DNA of 8,263 nt from an uncultured Clostridia bacterium (GTDB lineage Bacteria; Bacillota; Clostridia; Christensenellales; UBA1242): NCBI GenBank assembly GCA_947589615.1, contig CANQBU010000053.1, positions 1-8,263 of the forward strand. Direction: 5' to 3'. The stretch's first letter is position 1. Every line of letters starts with the position of its first letter. The position numbers were made by a program, and so were the translations under genes. Shown here piece after piece: positions 1 through 6,043 of the stretch. The notes beneath the pieces were generated by a model. The model was not told where the DNA came from and ran no database searches. It saw only the letters and a list, made by a program, of their open reading frames with translations.

Positions 1-36
1 CGCTCAAATAACTTTACTTTACTATTAATTGAAATT

Positions 37-69
37 AAAAAAAGACTGGAAAATCTCCAGTCTTTTTTG
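37..69. terminator. Intrinsic terminator of an upstream unit
   Basis: The 7-bp stem GACTGGA (44-50) / TCCAGTC (56-62) has a 5-nt loop. It is flanked by an A-run (37-43) and a T-run (63-68), so it could terminate transcription from either side. It most simply ends a plus-strand gene to the left of the window: plus-strand frames stop at 9-11 and 26-28, either of which could be the last codon of that gene. The upstream gene itself is too short here to identify. Confidence 0.85.
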
Positions 70-100
70 TATAATATATTTGTATACTTTAACAAGCTCA

Positions 101-118
101 TTTAACTGTTAAGTTAAA
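101..118. repeat. Short perfect inverted repeat
   Basis: TTTAACT (101-107) and AGTTAAA (112-118) form 7-bp arms around GTTA. The repeat lies between the upstream terminator and the promoter of the next gene, about 46 bp before the -35. It has no GC-rich stem or following U-run, so it is not a terminator. It may be a protein-binding site or chance in AT-rich DNA. Confidence 0.3.
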
Positions 119-163
119 ATGAATTGTCATTTGTTTGGTAAAAATATTATTTGTTTTTTGATA

Positions 164-192
164 TTGACTTTTTGATAATACGGATATATAAT
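164..192 (+). promoter_or_regulatory. Sigma-A type promoter for the 218-679 gene
   Basis: The -35 TTGACT (164-169) and the -10 TATAAT (187-192) are separated by exactly 17 bp, which is close to the housekeeping sigma consensus. The start of transcription should fall near 199, giving a leader of about 20 nt before the ATG at 218. A 9-bp direct repeat, TTTTTGATA at 155-163 and 169-177, brackets the -35 and may be regulatory. Confidence 0.8.
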
Positions 193-217
193 TATAGATA
201 TAAAAGAGGAATAGTAA

Positions 218-679
218 ATGTATTATTATAATTATGGCTTTGTAAAAGCGGAGGAAAATAAAAGAAATTCCAATATCATTGATATTTACTATGGCTACAA
301 AGACATGCCATATCATATTCATAAAAATCGTGCATTTGATTTTATTATGGCAACTATGCCATTTTTAAGGCATTTTGGGGATAAAACAATTAACAGTTTC
401 AAAAAGGAATCAAAAACTGATCCTGTCGAAATGTTAAATAAATACATGAAAGGAATGACAATAATTTTTGCTACTGAATTAAATTCGTATGATGAATATA
501 TTAATGGGTGTCAAAATCGTATAGTTGGTGTTACAAGCATGAATACAGATGGCAAAATTAATGAGCCTATGATAGACAATGTTGACTTTGATGAACTTTA
601 TCCTACACAAAACAAATCGGTCGAAAATAGTTCATCTGATATTCAAAAGGGCTATGATTCTTATATAGATTTAGAATAA
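218..679 (+). CDS. Hypothetical protein, 153 aa, soluble
   Basis: I do not recognise this protein. The ATG at 218 is well supported: AAAGAGGA (203-210) is a good ribosome binding site 7 nt upstream, and a near-consensus promoter lies just before it. The protein begins with a Tyr-rich stretch (YYYNYGF, residues 2-8). It has a mixed hydrophobic and charged middle including FIMATMPFLRHF at about residues 42-53, a single Cys near residue 98, and an acidic, Ser-rich tail from about residue 130 that looks disordered. No signal peptide, convincing membrane segment, nucleotide-binding motif or metal-binding cluster is visible, so it is probably cytoplasmic. It has its own promoter, sits between a terminator and the promoter of the ftsK operon, and appears to be transcribed alone. 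Coding status is likely from the promoter, RBS and uninterrupted frame; function is unknown. Confidence 0.75.
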   Translation: MYYYNYGFVKAEENKRNSNIIDIYYGYKDMPYHIHKNRAFDFIMATMPFLRHFGDKTINSFKKESKTDPVEMLNKYMKGMTIIFATELNSYDEYINGCQNRIVGVTSMNTDGKINEPMIDNVDFDELYPTQNKSVENSSSDIQKGYDSYIDLE

Positions 680-749
680 AACATATTAAAACATTTTTCG
701 CGAGAAAATTTAATTAATTTTATATTCAATACTTTTCTTAAAATATTAT

Positions 750-801
750 ATAAAAAATATTCTTAAAAATTTCTATTAGTTTACTTGAGAATATTTTTTA
801 T
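750..801. repeat. Long AT-rich inverted repeat over the ftsK promoter
   Basis: Positions 750-766 pair with 785-801 around an 18-nt loop. Of the 17 pairs, 16 are Watson-Crick and one (764/787) is G-T; the outer 14 pairs (750-763 with 788-801) are perfect. The right arm contains the -35 of the downstream promoter (785-790) and most of its spacer. It could be an operator or cruciform that controls ftsK. As RNA from the gene on the left it could act as a weak terminator, because the right arm contains six Ts, but the stem is almost free of G-C pairs. Both roles are inference. Confidence 0.5.
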
Positions 802-813
802 TTATGCTACAAT
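785..813 (+). promoter_or_regulatory. Promoter of the ftsK-rimO-pgsA-recA operon
   Basis: The -35 TTGAGA (785-790) and the -10 TACAAT (808-813) have 17-bp spacing. A TG at 805-806 gives an extended -10 (TGCTACAAT). Transcription should start near 820, leaving a leader of about 30 nt before the ftsK ATG. The -35 lies inside the right arm of the inverted repeat described at 750-801. Confidence 0.7.
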
Positions 814-851
814 TATTATGAGTCTGCGATTATTCGTTTAAAAGGAAATAT

Positions 852-3800
852 ATGTCAACTTTTCAAGTTTCCAAACATAAACAAAATAAAACAAATAGAA
901 ATTTAAAAGCAGTCGCCGGATGGACGATTTTAGGCGTTTCAACTTTAATTTTCTTGTTTTCTGCGACAAGGTTGTTGCCATTTTTGCAACAATTCTTTTT
1001 GGGTATATTAGGTGTTTTTATTTATCCGTTAACTGTTTTAGGCGTAATTATTGCATTGGCGCTTTTGAACAATAAAAGGTATGTTATGCCTAAAAAGTAT
1101 GCAATTTTTTTGGCTTTAAGTTTAATTGTGTTTTTAATGATTATTCAGTTAATTTTAATTGGCTCACCGAAAGGCAGAAGTTTTGGAGAGTATTTGGCAT
1201 TGAATTATACGAAAAAATTTACTGCAGGTGGTATTATAATAGGGTTTTTGCCAACATGCATGGCTAAATTAATGGGACTTCCTGCCACATATATTTTGCT
1301 GTCTATTATATTTGCAGTTTGTGTAGCATTTTTTGTCGAGGCAATTATTTCATTGAGAAAAACAGAGCAAAGCGAGAAACCAATTAAATTGCAAATTAAA
1401 GAAAAAAAAGTTGAAAAACCTATTCATATATCAGCATTAGCTGAAAATCCAAAGATTTCCCAAAAACGCGAAGAAGTAAATGTAATGTATGGAGGCAATC
1501 AAGAGCAAGAAGAAAAACGTGAATTGACGGCACGAGAAAAGCTTGGATTAGTTGGCGGGTATAAACAACAGGTAGGACAACCATATAGACCTGAAGAGGT
1601 TGTTTTGCCACAGGATAAAAAGGAAAAAGAAACTGTTCCACAAGGAATGTCAATGAGAGAATATTTGCTTTCTCCTCCAAAACTTGATCTGGATAAGTTT
1701 AGAGAAAGGCAGGATAGAATAACAAAAATAAATTTTGCAAATTCTAATTTTCAACAAAGAAACACTGAAATACGGGATTCAGCACCTAATGTTCAACCAA
1801 TAAATACTTCATCTGAAGAAATTCAATCGAATATTTCGCAGTTGAAAGAAGAGCCAATCCAAGCTCAGTCTTCAAATGACTATCAACCAACATGGCAGGT
1901 AAATTTGCCAGATATAAAGCCTGAAGAAATAACAAATGAAGCCGAAAACATTGTGCGTTCGGTGTTTATGCAAGAAAAGATAGAGAGGAAAGAAGATTCT
2001 AAGCGAGAAGATGAAGAGCAATCAAATAAAACTTTCAGCGATCTCAGAAGAGAGGGTGGCTTTAATAGGGAAGAAAACTTAGAAATAGACAAAAGGGAAG
2101 AAAGAAGCACTTTTGAAAGAAACGATTTCACAAGAAGAGATAATTTTACTCGGGACAATTTAGACAGGAATAATTTTTCTCGTGAAGATAGATTTAATAA
2201 CGAAGATAAAAATGAAGACGATTTTATCGAATCAAGGGATATGGGAGAGGACATCTTTAAATCTAGCGCTCGTGAATTAAATCGAGAAAATGCATTCAAT
2301 CGTGATAATGCAGAACAACCTAAAAAAGAAAGATCGCTAGCCGAATTTGTAAAAGATGAATTTGTTGAAGGCAAGCAAAATGAAGTTGTTGAAGATAAAG
2401 AATTTATTAACTTTGATGATATAGAAGAAAAACCAGAAGAAAAAGAAGAAGTAAAACCTCAACGGAATAATCTCTTAACTTCAAGAGATAGAGAAAGAGG
2501 TGAATTTTTAAAACCATTAAATATAGATAGATTTGACAGTCAAGAAGAAAAACCTATGGATGAAATGGAAAAGAGAAAGAGATTTGTAAGTCTTGACGAA
2601 GACAACAAAAAAGAAGAGACATTTAAGCCTTATAAATACAAACGCCCATCACTTGATCTTTTAACAACTGTATCAGATGACCCCGCAACTTTTAATAGTG
2701 ACATGCCTTTGAAGAGAGTTGCGCTTGAAAATGTTCTTGAGAATTTTGGGGTTCCAGCAAAAGTTCAAAATGTTGTTGTCGGTCCAACGGTTACAAGATA
2801 TGAGATAGAAATGCCGGAGGGTATTTCAGTCAAAAAAATACTCTCAATGGACGCTGATATTGCCTATGCACTTTCTGCCAATGGAGAAATAAGAATTGAA
2901 GCACCAATTCCTGGAAGAAGTATGGTTGGAATAGAAGTTCCAAATTCAAGAATTGCTAAGGTAAGTGTCAAAGATATATTATCATCTAAAGAATTTGCTT
3001 CAAGTTCATCGGCACTTACATTTGCACTTGGAAAGGATATTACGGGTAATGTCAAAGTTTGCAATTTGCAAAAAATGCCACACCTTCTTGTTGCAGGGAC
3101 AACGGGTTCGGGGAAAAGTGTATGTTTAAATACAATTATAGTGTCATTATTATATAAATCTTCACCTGATGAAGTTAAGTTTATAATGATTGACCCAAAA
3201 CAAGTTGAGTTGTCAATGTATGAAGGCTTGCCTCATATGGTTGTGCCAAAGGTTATAACCGACCCAACTAAGGCGGTTAACGCACTACAATGGGCTGTTG
3301 ATGAAATGGAAAGGAGATTCAATTTAATTTCCGAAGAACGTGTGAGAAACATTGATGAATATAACCAAATTGACAGAGTTTTGCAACACAAAGTCAGAAA
3401 AATGCCATATATTGTGATCATTTTTGATGAATTTGCGGATTTCATGGCTGTTGCTAAAAATGAGATAGAGGATAAAATCAAAAGATTAGCGGGAAAAGCA
3501 AGAGCTGCTGGAATCCATCTTATTCTTGCGACACAAAGACCTTCAACCGATGTTGTTACTGGGACACTAAAAGCAAATTTGCCGGCAAGAATAGCATTTA
3601 AAGTTGCAAGTTCAGTTGATAGTGGAGTTATAATGGGGTCTCCTGGTGCTGAGAAGTTGCTTGGTCATGGGGATATGCTTTATAAACCTGCTGATGCAGC
3701 GCCTGCCAGATTGCAAGGTTGCTTGATTGAAACGCAGGAAACAAAAGATGTTGTAAATTATATTATAGAAAACAATGAGGAAATATTTGACGAAGAAGCA

Positions 3801-4085
3801 TTCAATGCTATAAATAATCCTAATAAAGCAAATACGAAAGAAGGTGGCGAAAATAACGGAGTAGATCCATTATTGCCACAGGCATTAAAAATATGTATTG
3901 ATAATGGTGTGGCTTCGACCACGATGGTTCAAAGAAAATTGTCTATTGGCTATCCAAGGGCTGCAAGAATTGTCGACCAAATGGAAGAAAGGGGATATAT
4001 CTCCAGTGCAGAAGGCTCAAAACAACGTTCAGTTTACATTTCAATAGAAGAATTTTATTCAATTTTTGGAGATATATATGACTAA
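852..4085 (+). CDS. ftsK: FtsK/SpoIIIE family DNA translocase with long charged linker
   Basis: This is an ATP-driven, septum-anchored double-stranded DNA pump that moves chromosome DNA out of the closing division septum. The N-terminus has hydrophobic membrane segments at about residues 20-37, 48-72, 83-103 and 145-168, plus a Gly-rich hydrophobic patch at 124-142. A very long, hydrophilic, D/E/K/R/N-rich linker follows (about 170-590), with a short-period repeat at about 421-448. The motor runs from about 590 to 985. It has Walker A GTTGSGKS (749-756, Lys755), the IDPKQVELSMYEGLPHM segment, Walker B VIIFDE (Asp859, Glu860), KARAAGIHLILATQRP and GAEKLLGHGDML. A winged-helix gamma domain (about 1005-1065, with GYPRAARIVDQMEERG) should recognise orienting DNA sequences. 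Length is 1077 aa, larger than B. subtilis SpoIIIE (about 790) because of the linker. Gly925 replaces the Arg I expect in a DSRTILD-type motif. The start is supported by AAAGGA at 841-846. It overlaps rimO by 8 nt. Confidence 0.96.
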   Translation: MSTFQVSKHKQNKTNRNLKAVAGWTILGVSTLIFLFSATRLLPFLQQFFLGILGVFIYPLTVLGVIIALALLNNKRYVMPKKYAIFLALSLIVFLMIIQLILIGSPKGRSFGEYLALNYTKKFTAGGIIIGFLPTCMAKLMGLPATYILLSIIFAVCVAFFVEAIISLRKTEQSEKPIKLQIKEKKVEKPIHISALAENPKISQKREEVNVMYGGNQEQEEKRELTAREKLGLVGGYKQQVGQPYRPEEVVLPQDKKEKETVPQGMSMREYLLSPPKLDLDKFRERQDRITKINFANSNFQQRNTEIRDSAPNVQPINTSSEEIQSNISQLKEEPIQAQSSNDYQPTWQVNLPDIKPEEITNEAENIVRSVFMQEKIERKEDSKREDEEQSNKTFSDLRREGGFNREENLEIDKREERSTFERNDFTRRDNFTRDNLDRNNFSREDRFNNEDKNEDDFIESRDMGEDIFKSSARELNRENAFNRDNAEQPKKERSLAEFVKDEFVEGKQNEVVEDKEFINFDDIEEKPEEKEEVKPQRNNLLTSRDRERGEFLKPLNIDRFDSQEEKPMDEMEKRKRFVSLDEDNKKEETFKPYKYKRPSLDLLTTVSDDPATFNSDMPLKRVALENVLENFGVPAKVQNVVVGPTVTRYEIEMPEGISVKKILSMDADIAYALSANGEIRIEAPIPGRSMVGIEVPNSRIAKVSVKDILSSKEFASSSSALTFALGKDITGNVKVCNLQKMPHLLVAGTTGSGKSVCLNTIIVSLLYKSSPDEVKFIMIDPKQVELSMYEGLPHMVVPKVITDPTKAVNALQWAVDEMERRFNLISEERVRNIDEYNQIDRVLQHKVRKMPYIVIIFDEFADFMAVAKNEIEDKIKRLAGKARAAGIHLILATQRPSTDVVTGTLKANLPARIAFKVASSVDSGVIMGSPGAEKLLGHGDMLYKPADAAPARLQGCLIETQETKDVVNYIIENNEEIFDEEAFNAINNPNKANTKEGGENNGVDPLLPQALKICIDNGVASTTMVQRKLSIGYPRAARIVDQMEERGYISSAEGSKQRSVYISIEEFYSIFGDIYD

Positions 4086-5400
4086 GGAAGAACTTATTAA
4101 AAAAAATATTTCCGCCATTAGTTTGGGCTGTGATAAAAATAAAGTAGATTTAGAGAAAATGCTTGGGAGATTAAAAGAATATGGCTTTACAATCACGGAA
4201 GAATTAGAAAGAGCTGATATTGTAATAGTAAACACCTGTGCTTTCATTCAAATTGCTCAAGAAGAGGCTATAGGCACCATAATCAAAATGGAAGACTACA
4301 AGAAAAATGGCGTAATAGAGAAATTGATTGTAACTGGATGTTTTCCTGAACGAAACTATGAACAACTCAAAGATAATTTCCCTGGTGTTGATTTATTTTT
4401 AAAAATAAGGGAAAATGACAAGATTTGTGAAAAATTGGAGGAATTATATGATGTTCCACCAGCAAAAATTAACAAAACTTTTCAAAGGGTTTTAACATGT
4501 GGCTCAACTTATGCATATTTAAAAATTGCAGATGGCTGCAATAATGTCTGTTCGTATTGCACTATTCCTCGGATAAGAGGACGATATGTAAGTTATCCTA
4601 TTACCGACCTTGTAGATGAGGCAAAAAACTTGGCGGATAGAGGAATAAAGGAAATTATTTTAGTAGCTCAAGATACAACTAGATATGGGGAAGATTTATA
4701 TGGAGAAAATTCTCTTATAAGGTTGTGCGACAAATTATCAAAAATAAATGGAATAAAGTGGATACGTATTCTATATGCATATCCAGAGAAAGTAAGTGAT
4801 GAACTACTTTCTTACATAGTGCAAAATGATAAGATGTGCAAATATCTTGACATTCCATTGCAGCATATTGATGATGAGATACTTGTAAAAATGCGTAGAC
4901 ATTTAGGCGAAGATAAAACAAGAGAATTAATAGAAAATATAAGGATAAATTATTCACAGATAAGCCTAAGGTCGACATTTATTGTCGGACATCCAGGTGA
5001 AGATGGAAAAAAATTTAAAAAATTATGTGATTTTATAGAAAAAGGGTCTATAGATTATGCCGGCTTTTTCCCTTATTCAAGAGAACCGAATACTGCGAGT
5101 TATTACATGAAAAATCAAGTAAAAAATTTTATTAAGAAAAGAAGGCTTAATAAAATTTTAAAATTACAGAGACATGTAATGACACAAAAAGCACAAACGT
5201 TGATTGATAAAGAAATTGAGGTTTTAGTCGACTATTTCGATGAAAATACTGGTGAATATTGCTCTCATTCTCAAAATCTTTGTCCAACAGTTGACTTTGG
5301 AGTGAGATTTGTGGATAATGGAAGTGTTAAAATAGGTGATTTCGTCAAAGTAAAGATTTATGACTTTAACGGAGAAGATTATAAAGGAGAAATTGTATGA
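4078..5400 (+). CDS. rimO: Ribosomal protein S12 methylthiotransferase RimO
   Basis: This is a radical-SAM enzyme of the RimO/MiaB family; RimO adds a methylthio group to a conserved Asp of ribosomal protein S12. The protein is 440 aa, the usual length. The N-terminal UPF0004 domain supplies three cluster cysteines, Cys18 (SLGC), Cys54 (VNTC) and Cys88 (VTGC). The radical-SAM CxxxCxxC motif is Cys154, Cys158 and Cys161, followed by TIPRIRGRYVS. A TRAM-like RNA/protein-binding domain fills about residues 375-440. The SLGCDKN start and the absence of a MiaB-type extension favour RimO over MiaB; MtaB is a less likely alternative. I chose ATG 4078 because GGAG (4068-4071) sits 6 nt before it. An in-frame TTG at 4066 would lie inside that RBS. 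The gene begins 8 nt before the ftsK stop ends and shares ATGA with pgsA, so translation is probably coupled. The segment DKNKVDLE differs from the commoner DKNLVDSE. Confidence 0.93.
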   Translation: MTKEELIKKNISAISLGCDKNKVDLEKMLGRLKEYGFTITEELERADIVIVNTCAFIQIAQEEAIGTIIKMEDYKKNGVIEKLIVTGCFPERNYEQLKDNFPGVDLFLKIRENDKICEKLEELYDVPPAKINKTFQRVLTCGSTYAYLKIADGCNNVCSYCTIPRIRGRYVSYPITDLVDEAKNLADRGIKEIILVAQDTTRYGEDLYGENSLIRLCDKLSKINGIKWIRILYAYPEKVSDELLSYIVQNDKMCKYLDIPLQHIDDEILVKMRRHLGEDKTRELIENIRINYSQISLRSTFIVGHPGEDGKKFKKLCDFIEKGSIDYAGFFPYSREPNTASYYMKNQVKNFIKKRRLNKILKLQRHVMTQKAQTLIDKEIEVLVDYFDENTGEYCSHSQNLCPTVDFGVRFVDNGSVKIGDFVKVKIYDFNGEDYKGEIV

Positions 5401-6032
5401 ATACACCAAATAAAATAACTCTTGCAAGGTTATTACTTATACCTTTAATAATATTTTTCTACTTAGCAGAGTTTATACCTTATGGACGTTTAGTTGCTGC
5501 AATATTATTTATGATTGCGTGCTTAACAGATTTTTTAGATGGATATCTTGCAAGAAAAAACAACCAAGTTACAACTCTTGGTAAATTTTTTGACTCAATT
5601 GCAGATAAAATACTTATCATGACAGGATTAATCTTAATTGTTGCTGTTCCAGTGCTCGGACATCCAGCTGTTAGAGTTGAATGGCTTGGGGTAGTTTGTG
5701 CAATAGTTATACTTGCCAGAGAATTTATCATTTCGGCATTGAGGCAACTTGCTGCTAGCAAGGGAAAAGTTTTGGCTGCTGATATGGGCGGGAAAATAAA
5801 AGCAACAATACAATTTATTGTAATATCAATTTATATGATTTTTGCCTTTGTGGAAACTGAGTTTCTTGCAGATATAAACACAACAGCGGTAACCGTTGTA
5901 AGGTTTGTTCTTATGGTTTTGCTTATTGCAACAGCAATCTTCACTGTATATACAGGTGCGGGCTATCTTATAAGAAACAGGGAAGTCTTCAAAGATGAAA
6001 ATAAAAATAATCAAATTGAAAATAAGGAATAA
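5397..6032 (+). CDS. pgsA: CDP-diacylglycerol-glycerol-3-phosphate 3-phosphatidyltransferase (PgsA)
   Basis: This membrane enzyme transfers a phosphatidyl group from CDP-diacylglycerol to glycerol-3-phosphate, the committed step of phosphatidylglycerol (and cardiolipin) synthesis. The full CDP-alcohol phosphotransferase signature is present: Asp45, Asp48-Gly49, Ala52-Arg53, Gly62, Asp66 and Asp70, which fits D-x2-DG-x2-AR-x8-G-x3-D-x3-D. These Asp residues bind the divalent metals. The opening MNTPNKITLARLLLIPL is typical of PgsA and supports the ATG at 5397. Hydrophobic helices fill most of the remaining 211 residues, and the last ~17 are a hydrophilic tail. AAGGAG (5384-5389) lies 7 nt upstream. 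The start codon overlaps the rimO stop in ATGA. recA follows after 11 nt, with no cinA between. Confidence 0.95.
   Translation: MNTPNKITLARLLLIPLIIFFYLAEFIPYGRLVAAILFMIACLTDFLDGYLARKNNQVTTLGKFFDSIADKILIMTGLILIVAVPVLGHPAVRVEWLGVVCAIVILAREFIISALRQLAASKGKVLAADMGGKIKATIQFIVISIYMIFAFVETEFLADINTTAVTVVRFVLMVLLIATAIFTVYTGAGYLIRNREVFKDENKNNQIENKE
5926..5954 (+). promoter_or_regulatory. Weak candidate internal promoter and palindrome upstream of recA
   Basis: Inside the 3' part of pgsA, TTGCAA (5926-5931) and TATACA (5949-5954) are 17 bp apart and could give recA its own transcript starting near 5961. The -10 lies within a perfect 12-bp palindrome, CTGTATATACAG (5944-5955). Such matches are common in AT-rich coding DNA, and the sequence also encodes pgsA residues, so this is only a candidate. 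Confidence 0.25.
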
Positions 6033-6043
6033 GGGGTAAAATT

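Noticed and set aside
1..105. Open plus-strand frame from the window edge to 103-105
   Set aside because: The frame runs straight through the intrinsic terminator at 37-69, so it is unlikely to be translated.
98..322. Minus-strand frame of 74 codons opposite the start of gene 1
   Set aside because: It is Ile/Phe/Tyr-rich as expected for the reverse of AT-rich DNA, covers the promoter and start of gene 1, and has no promoter of its own that I can see.
694..708. TTTTTCGCGAGAAAA around TCGCGA as a terminator for gene 1
   Set aside because: The symmetry is short and imperfect, with no loop and no following T-run. The inverted repeat at 750-801 is a better candidate.
1883..2374. Long minus-strand open frame (163 codons) opposite the FtsK linker
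   Set aside because: It is Ser/Leu-rich and mirrors the biased Asp/Arg/Lys/Glu codons of the linker. It has no convincing RBS and lies wholly inside a certain gene, so it is an antisense shadow.
4066..4077. Alternative TTG start for rimO, four codons upstream
   Set aside because: The TTG overlaps the GGAG that serves the ATG at 4078, and the added residues MEIY are not part of the family start.
5881..5900. Imperfect palindrome around CGGTAACCG in pgsA as an operator for recA
   Set aside because: The arms need a bulge to pair, it lies well inside coding sequence, and it matches no known SOS site.
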